DNA from: Scopulariopsis brevicaulis
Taxonomy: Eukaryota; Ascomycota; Sordariomycetes; Microascales; Microascaceae
DNA length: 64,000 nt
Reading direction: 5' to 3'
NCBI GenBank assembly: GCA_017657125.1
Contig: JAGFNX010000131.1
Location: 62,001 to 126,000, forward strand
Each line of letters begins with the position of its first letter. Positions within the stretch are counted from its first letter, which is position 1. Shown piece by piece: positions 20,121 to 30,766 of the stretch. Made by a program: the position numbers and the translations under genes. The notes beneath the pieces were generated by a model. That model was not told the DNA's origin. It searched no databases and saw nothing but the letters and a program-made list of their open reading frames with translations.

Positions 20121-21530
20121 ATGCACTTCCAACCTCTCGTCGCCGGGCTGGCCTTCCTGGGCGTGGCCCACGCGGGCATCTACGGCAAGAATTCAGCAGT
20201 CCTCGAGGTCACCGCGAAGAACTACGACAAGCTGATTGTAAATTCGAACCACACATCCGTGAGTCCGCCATCCCACGCTCCCCTCTTCCTCTCTCCCCCT
20301 GCCCCATCCACCACCTACCTTACTCCCGTGCGCACACTAACAACCCCCCAGATCCTCGAGTTCTACGCCCCCTGGTGCGGCCACTGCCAAAACCTCAAGC
20401 CAGCCTACGAGAAAGCCGCCACCAACCTCGCCGGCCTCGCCAACGTCGCCGCCATCGACTGCGACGAAGACTCCAACAAGCACTTCTGCGGCTCAATGGG
20501 GGTAAAGGGCTTCCCGACCCTCAAGATCGTACGGCCCGGCAAGAAGACCGGCAAGCCAGTGGTAGACGACTACCAGGGCCCACGGACGGCAACGGGCATC
20601 GTCGAGGCTGTCGTCGACAAGATGAATAACCACGTCAAGCGGGTGACGGACAAGGACATGGCGGGCTTCCTGGGCGAGAAGAACGAGAGCGCCAAGGCGG
20701 TGTTGTTCACGGAGAAGGGGAGCACGAGCGCGTTGCTCAAGGGGATCGCGATTGACTTTTTGGATGTGGTCGAGGTTGCGCAGGTTAGGAGCAAGGAGGC
20801 GGAGAGCGTGGCCATGTTTGGGGTTACGTCGTTCCCTACGCTTATCCTGCTTCCTGGGGGGGAGAAGGAGGGGATTGTGTACGAGGGGGAGATGAAAAAG
20901 GCTGCGATCGTCGAGTTCCTCTCGCAGGCAGGGGAGCCTAACCCCGGCGCCGCGGCCAAGCCTGGGAAGAAGAAGGAGCCCAAGAAGGAGACGAAGGAGA
21001 AGCCCGCTGAGGAGGCCCCGGAGCCGGAGCCCGAGAAGGCCGCCCCGCAGGCCGCGCCCATCACCACCCTTACCACGCCCGAGCAGCTCGCCGCCGAGTG
21101 CCTCCACCCCAAGGCCGGGACCTGCGTCCTGGCCCTCGTGCCGGAGGAGAAGCACGAGGGGGCCGATGCGCTGCTGGTGTCCCTCGCGGAGCTGGTGCAC
21201 AGGAACGCCGTGGCGGGCAGGCCTCTGTTCCCGATGTACGCCGTGCCGGCTGTGAACCCCGCGTATGCGGCGCTGAAGGGCGGGCTTGGGATTGAGGGGG
21301 AGGTGGAGCTTGTTGCGGTTAATGCGAAGAGGGGGTGGTGGAGGAGGTTTGGGGGGGAGGTTGAGGGGGGCAAGGTGGGGGAGTGGGTTGATGGGGTTAA
21401 GATGGGGGAGGGGGAGAAGAGGAAGCTGCCCGAGGGGATTGTTGTTGAGGTGGAGGCCGAGAAGGAGACAAAGACCGAGTCGGAGACCCAGGAGTCCAAG
21501 ACTGCGGAGGATACCCACGACGAGCTGTAA
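20121..21530 (+). CDS. ER protein disulfide isomerase, P5/Mpd1-like, HDEL-terminated
   Basis: Exons 20121-20258 and 20352-21530 encode 438 residues. A signal peptide (MHFQPLVAGLAFLGVAHA) is followed by one thioredoxin domain with the redox site APWCGHCQ (Cys55, Cys58) and the cis-Pro segment GVKGFPTL. A second domain of thioredoxin-like pattern (SFPTLILLPGG) has no CxxC pair. A Lys/Glu/Pro-rich linker and a third region with little similarity lead to an acidic tail ending HDEL, the ER retrieval signal. It would form or isomerise disulfides in secretory proteins. The intron has a length divisible by three and no in-frame stop, so retention would insert 31 residues next to the active site. Confidence 0.9.
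   Translation: MHFQPLVAGLAFLGVAHAGIYGKNSAVLEVTAKNYDKLIVNSNHTSVSPPSHAPLFLSPPAPSTTYLTPVRTLTTPQILEFYAPWCGHCQNLKPAYEKAATNLAGLANVAAIDCDEDSNKHFCGSMGVKGFPTLKIVRPGKKTGKPVVDDYQGPRTATGIVEAVVDKMNNHVKRVTDKDMAGFLGEKNESAKAVLFTEKGSTSALLKGIAIDFLDVVEVAQVRSKEAESVAMFGVTSFPTLILLPGGEKEGIVYEGEMKKAAIVEFLSQAGEPNPGAAAKPGKKKEPKKETKEKPAEEAPEPEPEKAAPQAAPITTLTTPEQLAAECLHPKAGTCVLALVPEEKHEGADALLVSLAELVHRNAVAGRPLFPMYAVPAVNPAYAALKGGLGIEGEVELVAVNAKRGWWRRFGGEVEGGKVGEWVDGVKMGEGEKRKLPEGIVVEVEAEKETKTESETQESKTAEDTHDEL
20259..20351 (+). other. In-frame, stop-free intron in the PDI gene
   Basis: 93 bases with GTGAGT donor and CCCCAG acceptor. Splicing joins NSNHTS to ILEFYAPWCGHC, the expected strand leading into the active site. 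Confidence 0.85.
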
Positions 21531-21616
21531 ACAAGACACGAGCAGAACATTCATGAATTTACCATTATTCCCAGCGTAAAAACTCCGTTTCCCCCAACGC
21601 CAACAAAACACACACC

Positions 21617-22498
21617 CTACACCATCTCGCCCGCCTTCTCCTTGACCACCCCGTCCAAAAACTGCCTAACCTGCCTACACCCACTAACCCCCACCGCCAA
21701 CAACCCCTCCAGCCTCGCCACCTGCACCCGGCTCTCGCAAACCGCCACGACAACCTTGTCGCTCGCCCCCATCGTCGCGACGGTGAGGTGCGGCAGCTCC
21801 ATCTCCTCCTGGGAGTTCATGTCGAGCAGCGGGTCGGCGGCCTCGTCGCCGGCGGCGTGGGTGGAGGTGGAGCCCGAGGTGCAGGCGGCGAGGTAGTCGG
21901 TCATTGGGATGCCGGCGTCGACGAGGGCGAGGGTGGAGGCGTTTATGAGGGCGGCGAGGAGGGAGCCGTCCTGGGAGAGGACGTGGAGGGAGAGGGTTAT
22001 CGTACTGTGGGGGTAGAGGTGGGTGTGGAGGGTTGTGGAGAAGGCCTTTGCGATTGTGAGCTCGAGCTCCTGGATGCGCCTGGGTTGCGTTAGCTCGACT
22101 GTTCCCCTCCTCGTCTCGGTCCCCCCAATCTTCTCCTCTCATGGCCTCTCTTCATCGCCTCTATCGCACCCAAAACACGGGAATCCAGCGGGAAAGGGAA
22201 CAAAAACATACTTGTCGTTCCTCCCCCTCTTCCTCCGATCAACAGAACTAAATCCCGCGACAACAACATTCGCCACGACGCTCGCCGTCCGGTCCTGCGC
22301 CGAGCTCCCGCCCTTCCGCGGCGCCTCGTGCGGGCCCGTCACGACGCACATGACTTTCGTGTGCCCCATCTCCAGGTAGCTCGACCCGTCGGACGCGTGC
22401 TGGGTGCGGATCTGGGCGGTGAGGCGGCGGAGCTCGTTCCAGCGGCGGCCGTCGAGGCGGAGGAGGCCGAGGGAGTAGGTTGAGGTGTCGAGGGACAT
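21617..22498 (-). CDS. Exosome core subunit Rrp41 (Ski6-like, RNase PH fold)
   Basis: Exons 22498-22212 and 22079-21617 encode 249 residues. The start MSLDTSTYSLGLLRLDGRRW is typical of the family, followed by LGLLRLDGRRWNELRRL, SSYLEMGHTKVMCVVTGP, an Arg/Lys-rich stretch and, in exon 2, DGSLLAALINASTLALVDAGIPM. It is one of six RNase-PH-like ring subunits of the RNA exosome, acting in 3'-5' RNA processing and decay in nucleus and cytoplasm; in eukaryotes the ring is catalytically inactive. The 132-base intron uses GTATGT and CCCAG. The gene converges on the PDI gene with only about 86 bases between their stop codons. Confidence 0.92.
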
Positions 22499-25201
22499 GG
22501 TCGCGGTTTTGGTGGTTGCGGTCGCGGGTGTAGGTGCGGTAATCGTGGTGGGGGACGCGCCTCGGGATTGTCGTGGGATGGAGGGTCGCGGTTGTTCGCT
22601 GGTTGGAATTTTCAGAGACTCTGCGGTTCATGGTGGGGTGCGTGCGCTGCTGTGGGGCCTGGAAGTGTGGGGAGCTCTGTTGGTGGGGTTGATTGGCTTG
22701 AGCTTTGCGTTGGATGGAACACTGGAATGGTGGTGTCCCGAGCCGCACGGATATGAGATGACGGGCATCGGTGTAAAGGCTCATCATTCTCGTGTGAATA
22801 AGGGGTCTTGGGCTGTAAAATTGTTTCTGTATTTGTGACCAGAGGATATACCTAGAGAATCTGGCGGCTGTCTCATAGATCGCCTTAGCCAACAAGGACG
22901 CCTTCACTCGGCTCCTCCCTTTCCCCCGTTGCGATCCCCGCCCTTCTACGTTCTACTCCCAAAGCCAAGAACCACTGGCCGCTACGAAAGGCATCTACGG
23001 ACTGGACTACGGATGAGGACGTCAAGGTGTAAGTAGGTACAAGAAGCCCCTCGCTGGCCGCTTTGAAGCTCGTTCCGGTATGCAGATACGCCGCTGTCTC
23101 GCCCGGACACACATGTCAGTATCAACGGCCAACCTTCGCTTCGCAAAACGCCCGCTTTCGCTCTCCAGGTGCCTCGCGCATGTCTTGGGAAGACGCCATG
23201 GCGACATGGGGATAACGGTGTCGCAATGGCAGTCGCAAAGAGCTCTGGGAGCGAGGAGATAAAACCACCGGAGGCGCACGTCGAGGTAAGCCTAAAATGC
23301 CCGTCGTGAAGGGGAAGCGTAGGGAACTCCACCTGAAGCATGTAAACGCACATACCCACGATACGACGGAAGCATCACGACTGCTTGTAACGCACGTCCC
23401 CAGCCGCGGACGCGCTCGACAGGCGGGCCCACCCGCCGCGGAGCGACCCTCGCAAAAAAGCCGAACAACCAACCACGCCCCCGCCGGCTCGGTCTTCGCC
23501 GAGCGCCCTGCAGGGAAACCCCGGCCTGAAACGGCGACTGGAGATCCGGATTGCCGTCGGGAAACCGTTCTGGAAGCCGCGGGCGGGCCGTGTCGGGTGG
23601 TGTGTGCAGAGGTCGATCGCCCCTTTTGTGCGCACCGAGACCCCCTTACAGTGACCCCTTGGCTCCCGGGACCACGGGGCGTCTGGTGGTCATGCGGGAG
23701 GCTGCTGTTGGGCCACGTTTGTGTGCGGGTCTCCGCTGGATTAGGCTCGTCGATGTTTCGCAAAAGGTTGTTCAGTCGGATGCTCCTCCCGGTGGGGTGG
23801 ACCGGTGCCGTGGCCGACGAGTGGCTGATCGGGTTTGGAGGCTCAATCCGGGATCCTGAGACGGCTGGGATCAGATGTTTCGAGCCGCAATTGATTCCAT
23901 CTGGAGACTTTCGGGGAATATTGCACGGAAGTGAAACAGGCGCGGGGACGCGGTTTGGCAGGTGTGCCAGCAGCTGGCGCCTGCATGGAGTACCTGTGCG
24001 GCTGTACCCATGACGCAAGTCTGAGGAGAGAGGGCAATGACGAGACGCGGTGAGGGAACTTGCATCCCGCTGGATGTGCTGGGGCGGGGACACACTGGAC
24101 GGTACGAAGGGGGTACTTTGGTGCTGCGCTACGATATGCATTTTAAAGGTACTCCATTAGTACCTCGGTACAGTCCTTGGCAAACACGCGCTGCAGCTCC
24201 CAGCGGCCAGGTCGGTGGACCCCACCACGGCCAACACTGGACCACCTGAAGCCGCCGGCGACGCAGCTCCCTCCGTCATCCCAACTCTCTTCCCAACCTC
24301 GGACGCCAACCCCCTCGATCAACCCTTAGACCCCGAACAACTCCATCGCAGGGGTCCAAACCCATCGCCGCACCCGTCACCTCGGCGCGAAGCATCACCA
24401 GGGCGCTTGCTCCCTCCTCCGCTCGGGCCTCCGTGTGGCCCCTGCTCCCGTTTATAGCTGTGCCGGGATCGCTTCGTACCTCGCACATCGCCGAAGAGGA
24501 CCCCACATCGGTCTCTGCAACCCAGATTGCTCCCTTTGCGGCCTTCCCTTCGCGACCGGGCTGAAGCCTCTGACACCCTTTGTTCATATTCCTTCTGGCC
24601 TGTACTCTTGCCATTACACGTCTACGAAACATACTTATTTACGGGTACATACTGTACTGTACGGCAAACACCTGGAGCCCTGCTCTGGTACTTCTCGACC
24701 GCCCACCTGAACTTTCAGCTCGACCTCGCTCCCCTGCGTCTTCCCCTCGAGCTTCGCTTCTTCTTTGCGCCTCGCGGCCTACTGAAGTTCCAATCACTCA
24801 CCAAGGCGGAAAGGGCAAGTCTCCAGGGGCTGCATGACTCGCGCTGCTCAGTATCCAGCTAACATTTGCATGACAGATCCCCCGCCGCGGATCCGCAGCA
24901 TTCGCCCGGCCCTGTTGGCCATTGCTCCGCGACCCCGAACGACCGTACCCGGCGGATCCCTACCTGCGCAGGAGTTCCATGGCGTGGACCAGTCTCGGAT
25001 CGTCCTACACACGAACCAACATTCGGCGGAAGAGCGAGTCCTCGACGTCCCCGAAGGGCGGAGATACGGAGCCGGTGGAAGCAAAGGGCAATACTCCAGG
25101 ACAGAGTGCTCTCGCATGAGCCGTCTGCCGACCTGACCTCGTCGTCGCCGCTACCGGCGACCCGCCGCTGAACCCTTAACCGCCCCTCTCACCTCGCAAC
25201 C
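22499..25201. other. 2.7-kb gap upstream of the cNMP/F-box/LRR gene, no supported gene
   Basis: Open frames of up to 339 codons exist here but lack coding bias and recognisable motifs, and they overlap each other on both strands. The gap separates the divergent Rrp41 and cNMP/F-box genes and may include a long 5' leader of the latter. Confidence 0.5.
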
Positions 25202-28200
25202 ATGAGACGCAGCCGGTCCCCCTCCTCCTCCTACCGGGCGCTCGCCCACCACAAGGCCGCCAAGGCCTCGGACTCAATGTCCCTCATCCGCTCCTTCAAC
25301 GTCGAGACGAACCCCGCGCGCCCCGTCCGGCCCTCGCCCCTCACCGCCTCCGCCATCCGCGACATGCCCCTCGACCTCGTCGACCGCATCCGCTCCTTCC
25401 CCCTCTTCGTCTCCGCCCCGGAGGAGTTCCTCGTCGCCATCGGGAACCACCTCCGCCCGCAGGTCCACGGCCCGCAGGACCACATCCTCCGCGAGGGCGA
25501 CGACGCGAAGGCCATGTACTGGCTCGTGCGGGGCGTCGTGGCCGTGACGTCGCGCGACGGCGAGGCGGTGTACGCGGAGCTGAGGCCGGGGGCCTTCTTC
25601 GGGGAGATTGGAGTTCTCATGGACGTGCCGCGGACCGCGACCATCATCGCGAGGACAAAGTGCCTCGTCGTCGTGCTGAAGAAGGAGGACCTGCAGGCTG
25701 AGCTCCCGCGGTTCCCGGACATGGAGCAAACGATCCGCCAGGAGGCCGAGGAGCGGCTCACGATACTGAGGAAGAAGAGGAAGGAGAACGGGGGAGCGGG
25801 GAGTAGGAGTGGCCTCCTCGGCCCCGGCGCAAGGGAGCCCGTGCCGGGCGAGGTGGCGACGGGCGAGAAGGGCGTCATCAAGGGCGGCGGCGTCGTCAAC
25901 GCCAAGAAGCGCAAGTCGCCCAGCCTCGGCGTCAACGTCATTGAAGATCCGGCCGCCGGTAGCGCCCTCGGCAGCGGTCTCGTCAACGTCCGCAAGACGC
26001 TGAGGGAGCTCCCGCTCTTCTCGACGCTCCCGCCCGACATCCTGCACTTCCTCGGCCTGAGCGCCCAACCAAAGATATACGCGCCCTTCACGGATATCGT
26101 GCGGCAGGGCAGCCCCGGGCACGACATCTTCTTTATCGTGAGGGGCGAGGCGGAGGTGATTCGCGAGCCGGGGGCCGAGGGCGGCGCGGCGCACAAGACG
26201 TTTTATCAGAGGCCGAGGTTGCGGCAGGGGCAGTACTTTGGCGAGGTGGCTAGCCTTGGTCTCTCGCCCGGGCGGACCGCAACGGTAAGGGCCATCACGA
26301 CGGTGGAGTGCCTCATGATCGGCGGCGAGGCCCTCGACGAGCTGTGGAGGCGGTGCCCGCGGGACATCAAGCAGCAGGTGGAGGAGACGGCGCGGATCCG
26401 CTACCGCAAGGCCGGGGCGGGGGCCGAGGATACGGACACCGACATGCCGGACGCGAACGGGGGCGAGAGGCGGCAGTCGCTCCCGCACGTCACGTTCACC
26501 ACGCCGAGGCCGAGCTCCCCGGGGCTCAAGGAGAAGATGGAGCCGATTGACCCGGACCCGTTCCTCAGCGTCGACATGGAGAATATCCGGAACCGGAGGC
26601 GGAGCTCCCTCGCGCCGCCGAACACGGTGACTATGCCGGCCGTGCAGCCGGAGGGCGCGGTCAACCCCGCTACCAACGGGGCGCGGTCGCCTAGGTCGGA
26701 GGCGGCGTCTCCGGTACGTTTCTCGACGCCGTTTGCGGGGTCGCCTACTGACGCCGAGGTGCCGGCGAAGCGCGCGCGCCTGTTCCCGCAGTCGCCTCGC
26801 AGCTCCTCCTTCCGGGGGAAGCCGAGGCTGCCGGACAGGCTCCTGATAAACATCTTTGAGAACCTCGACGTCGCCCATCTGATGCGCCTCCGGGCCGTCT
26901 CGACGCACTGGCGCGACCTCCTCACCACCTCCGAGACCCTCTGCAAGACCGTCGACCTGACCCCCCACTCCAAACGCATAACCGACGCCGTCCTCACCAC
27001 CGCCATCGGCCCCTTTCTCGCCTCGCGGCCCCGGTCCGTCGACATAAGCAACTGCTCGCACATAACGGACGAGGGCTTCTCGGCGCTGTGGAGGGCGTGC
27101 GGGCGCGGGGTCAGGAGCTGGCGGATGCGCTCCGTCTGGGACGTGTCGGCGAACCAGATCCTGGAGATGAGCGACAACATGAAGGGGCTGGAGGAGGTGG
27201 ACTGGAGCAACTGCCGGAAGGTGGGGGATAACCTCATGGCGCGGGTGGTGGGGTGGGTCGTCCCCGAGCTCCCGCCGTCGCGGAGCGGGCCCGAGGGTCC
27301 CGGCGCGCAGAAGGCCGGCAACCAAGGACAGGGGCAGGGGCAGGGGCAAGGACAAGCCCAGACCCAGGGAAAAAGGGCCAGACCGGCTAACATGCCGCCC
27401 CCCGGGACGATAATAGGCTGCCCCCGCCTGAGCAAGCTCAACCTCTCCTACTGCAAGAACATAACGGACCGCTCGATGGCGCACCTCGCCTCCCACGCGC
27501 ACTCGCGCCTGCGGTCCCTCTCCCTCACGCGCTGCACCTCCGTCTCGGACGCGGGGTTCCAGGCCTGGGCGCCGTACCACTTCCCCCTCCTGACCAGCTT
27601 GTGCCTGGCGGACTGCACGTACCTCACGGACGGGGCGGTCGTCTCGCTTGTCAACGCGGCGAAGAACCTCGAGAGGCTGGACTTGTCGTTTTGCTGCGCG
27701 CTCACGGATACTTCCACCGAGGTGGTTGCGCTGGGACTGCCGAGGCTGAAGGAGTTGAGGCTGGCGTTCTGCGGGAGCGCGGTTAGCGACGGGAGCCTGG
27801 GGTGTGTGGCGCTGCATCTCGGTGCGCTGGAGGGCCTGAGCGTCAGGGGCTGCGTGAGGGTTACGGGCGCGGGGATGGAGAGTGTGTTGGAGGGGTGTGG
27901 CGGGCTGGAGTGGGTTGACGGGAGCCAGTGCAGGAACCTGGAGGGGTGGGTGAGGGGGGGTGGGGTTTCGAGGTGGGGGTACGATGAGAGGGGGCCGCCG
28001 CTTAATGCGGGGACGATGGTCAGGGGAGGCGGGGTGCGAGCGGGAGCGGGAGCGGGAGGCGTGCTTGGTGCCGCAGGCGAAGGAAAGGAGGCCGAGGGCA
28101 AGGACGGCGCGGGGAAGCACGCGCTGCGACCCCTAGGTCGCGGCTTCGGGCGCGCGAGGAAGGCGAGGAAGCCCGTGAGGTTCATACTGCAGAAGTCGGG

Positions 28201-28213
28201 GGGCCTGCGGTGA
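25202..28213 (+). CDS. Large protein with two cyclic-nucleotide-binding domains, F-box and leucine-rich repeats
   Basis: Single-exon frame of 1003 residues. Two cNMP-binding domains lie at about residues 64-165 and 270-381; both keep the phosphate-binding cassette pattern (FFGEIGVLMDVPRTATI and YFGEVASLGLSPGRTATV). An F-box (LPDRLLINIFENLDVAHLMR) follows at about 543, then cysteine-containing leucine-rich repeats of the AMN1/Skp2 type from about 600 to 930 (LSKLNLSYCKNITDRSMAHL is one). The layout suggests an SCF substrate receptor whose activity could respond to cAMP or another ligand; this is inference. A Gly/Gln repeat (about 708-724) interrupts the repeats. The Gly/Ala- and Lys/Arg-rich tail looks disordered. 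Confidence 0.8.
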   Translation: MRRSRSPSSSYRALAHHKAAKASDSMSLIRSFNVETNPARPVRPSPLTASAIRDMPLDLVDRIRSFPLFVSAPEEFLVAIGNHLRPQVHGPQDHILREGDDAKAMYWLVRGVVAVTSRDGEAVYAELRPGAFFGEIGVLMDVPRTATIIARTKCLVVVLKKEDLQAELPRFPDMEQTIRQEAEERLTILRKKRKENGGAGSRSGLLGPGAREPVPGEVATGEKGVIKGGGVVNAKKRKSPSLGVNVIEDPAAGSALGSGLVNVRKTLRELPLFSTLPPDILHFLGLSAQPKIYAPFTDIVRQGSPGHDIFFIVRGEAEVIREPGAEGGAAHKTFYQRPRLRQGQYFGEVASLGLSPGRTATVRAITTVECLMIGGEALDELWRRCPRDIKQQVEETARIRYRKAGAGAEDTDTDMPDANGGERRQSLPHVTFTTPRPSSPGLKEKMEPIDPDPFLSVDMENIRNRRRSSLAPPNTVTMPAVQPEGAVNPATNGARSPRSEAASPVRFSTPFAGSPTDAEVPAKRARLFPQSPRSSSFRGKPRLPDRLLINIFENLDVAHLMRLRAVSTHWRDLLTTSETLCKTVDLTPHSKRITDAVLTTAIGPFLASRPRSVDISNCSHITDEGFSALWRACGRGVRSWRMRSVWDVSANQILEMSDNMKGLEEVDWSNCRKVGDNLMARVVGWVVPELPPSRSGPEGPGAQKAGNQGQGQGQGQGQAQTQGKRARPANMPPPGTIIGCPRLSKLNLSYCKNITDRSMAHLASHAHSRLRSLSLTRCTSVSDAGFQAWAPYHFPLLTSLCLADCTYLTDGAVVSLVNAAKNLERLDLSFCCALTDTSTEVVALGLPRLKELRLAFCGSAVSDGSLGCVALHLGALEGLSVRGCVRVTGAGMESVLEGCGGLEWVDGSQCRNLEGWVRGGGVSRWGYDERGPPLNAGTMVRGGGVRAGAGAGGVLGAAGEGKEAEGKDGAGKHALRPLGRGFGRARKARKPVRFILQKSGGLR
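27322..27372 (+). repeat. In-frame Gly-Gln repeat
   Basis: Short GGGCAG/GGACAG units encode GQGQGQGQGQ in an insertion between leucine-rich repeats of the cNMP/F-box protein. Confidence 0.7.
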
Positions 28214-28940
28214 GCTGTGCTTGTTCGGGACGTGCCGGGGCGCAGAGCAGGAGACGGAGAGAGGGGTGTGTACAGTCGATAGTGGATATTGGATACTGGA
28301 GTGTCGGGTACTGGGACAGTCGGTGTTGGCGCTGGTAGATACGTTGGACCTGAATGATGATACCCCATCTAATGACGCCGCCCTGTATCCTGAACCCCGC
28401 ATCCGACGCTACACCCGCATGCTCTGAAACCCCGAGGCTTGCAGGACATCCACTCGTGAAGGACCTGGTAGGGGGATGCTGGAACCGGCCGTCGCGGGCT
28501 TGTTCAGAAGATGGGGCATCAAACGTCGATGCGCCGCATACGCCCACGAACCCGCCATGTCCATCAGAAAGCGACCAGATGGCTTAAACCGCTTGAGAAC
28601 GCAGTCTAGGTATCTGTTTATGCCGTCACACACGACCGCAGCCCGCCCGACCACTCGTGCGTAAGCGAGACCTCCGCCGGGACGAGCTCCCAGCCCGCAG
28701 GCCCCGGCTAAAGGCCAGACCTATAGGCGCAGAAGAGAAATAAATATGCGTGGTATTTAGGGTATGTGCACTAGGCAAATCATTAAAAAACTCGAAAGCT
28801 TAAAGCACAAAGCACGAAAGCCCAAGAAAGCTGAAAACAACGACTGCCTCCCTCCCTCCCTCCTTCACTTCCACCCGGGCGCGCCCGGGCACACCCGCCC
28901 CACAAGACACGCTTCCCTCCCCAAAGAACGTTCCGGACGC
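28214..28940. other. Intergenic region between convergent genes
   Basis: 3' regions of the cNMP/F-box gene and of the sugar transporter gene. A short CCCT microsatellite lies near 28848-28866. No gene seen. Confidence 0.5.
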
Positions 28941-30766
28941 CTAGGCCTCCTCCTCGTTGAGCGCGCGGATGCGCCCGACTTCGTCGACGGCGACCGTCTT
29001 CTTGGCCGTGGAGAACTTGACGGGGCTCTTGGCCTCGAAGATCTCGTCCAGCTCCTCGAGCTACACAAGGCAGTTAGCATACATTCACGACCAGAAGCAC
29101 GGACACGATTACTCACAGTGCGCCCCTTGGTCTCGGGGATCAGGAAATACACAACGACGACCTGCACGGCGTCCCAGACGGTAAAGATGATGTACGTCTT
29201 CCAGTCAATCTTCTCCATGGACACGGGCCATGCGAACTGGTTCAGCAGGCCCGCGGCGTTGACGGCCAGCGACGAGAAGGCCATGCCCTTGGCGCGCATC
29301 TCGAACGACAGCACCTCGACGGGGAACAGCGCCTGCAGCGGCGTGATGCCGACCGAGTACACGGACCCGAAGATGAAAATGAGGGCCAGCGACGCGCGCG
29401 ACGCCGCGTCGTTGTTGAAGATGGGTTCGCCGTCGGCGTCGACGCCCGTCTGCGACTTGACGAGCTCCGACGAGGCAATCGTCATGCCGAGCCAGACGAT
29501 GCAGCAGCCCGTGAACGAGAAGAGGAGCAGCGGTCGGCGGCCGACCTTGTCGACGAGCGTGGCTCCCAGGATGGCGAAGAGGAACTGCTGGCACGAGTTG
29601 ATCAGGTTGATGTTGGCCTGCTCAATGTGGTGTGTGTAGCCCGCGGTGTCGAGCACCGAGGCGAGGAAGTACGACAGCACGGCGTTGCCGGCCCACTGGC
29701 CGAAGATGGAGATGGACACGTTGCAGGCGAGGCGGTAGATCGAGGACCGCTTGTTGAAGAGCGAGCGGTAGTCCCACCACCGCTTGTCGGAGCCGTCCAG
29801 GTCGAGGAACTCCTCGTACTCGTGCATCTGCAGCGTGACCCACGGCGACTCCGGGTTGCCGCGACCGTGGTACTTGGTCAGCAGGTCGCGCGCCTGGTCC
29901 TGCTTGTTATTGACGTACAGCCAACGGGGGCTCTCGGGAATGAAGAAGCAGAAGAGGCAGATGATGCCCGAGAAGAGGGCCTGGAGCCAGGTGATGAGGC
30001 GCCACGAGTAGGCCGCGTCAACCTGGAGGGAGCCGCGCGCCGCGCCAGAGGCGAGGATGCTGCCCGAGAACCAGAGCGTGTTGTAGAAGGCGCCGACCAC
30101 GCCGCGGTAGGCCGGGTGGTTGAGCTCGATGACGTACATGGGGCCGGCGGCGGCGGCGATCGAGACGCCGAAACCGAGGAGGAAGCGGCCGCCCATGAAG
30201 GGCCCGGCGGCGTGGGACGTGCCCTGGATGATGGTCCCGACGATGATGGTGAGGGCTCCGATGAACATGCCCACGCGGCGGCCCCAGGTATCAATGCCAG
30301 GGCCCACAAAGGGGAGGGCCACGACACCGCCGATTTGGTACATGGACGACACGATTCCGGCCCAGATGCCGTCGTTCTCGACACCGTACTTTTCCTTGAA
30401 GTCGGGGTTGATGAGCAGGTTGTTGATCAGACTGCCGTCGTAGCCGTTCATAGTGGAACTACATGACCGTCTTGTCAGCCTCGGCCTGGATGAGGGTTCC
30501 GCGGCGTACTTACCAGCAGAAGCCAATGATACTGAAGAGGTAGATCAACAGCATCTGCTTGCACCAGGGCGAGGGTGGGTCCTGGATCTTGGCCTCATTG
30601 AAGGCCTCGTTACCGCTGATGACCTTGGTCTCAACATCCTTCTGAAGGTTGGGAAGCAGCGCGTTAGTTGAGTCAAGATCGCGGCTCCTCAGACTAGGGT
30701 ACTTACCATGTCGATATCATCGTGGACCAAGGCGGGCTTCTCGCCCCGAGTCACCTCGTCACTCAT
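28941..30766 (-). CDS. MFS sugar transporter (hexose/lactose-permease-like)
   Basis: Exons 30766-30707, 30641-30514, 30458-29117 and 29060-28941 encode 549 residues. Sugar-porter signatures are present: GYDGSLINNLL after helix 1, DTWGRRVGM in loop 2-3, PESPRWLY after helix 6, DKVGRRPLL in loop 8-9 and PETKGRT after helix 12, with about 12 hydrophobic segments. The opening STMNGYDGSLINNLL is typical of fungal hexose and disaccharide permeases; the substrate cannot be named. The C-terminal tail LEELDEIFEAKSP is on its own exon. It probably imports a sugar at the plasma membrane by proton symport. Confidence 0.9.

Noticed and set aside
23122..24141. Long open frames on both strands (239 and 339 codons)
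   Set aside because: They overlap each other, have arbitrary composition and show no motif, signal or splice pattern.
25274..28120. 948-codon minus-strand open frame
   Set aside because: Antisense shadow of the cNMP/F-box/LRR gene, without any domain pattern.
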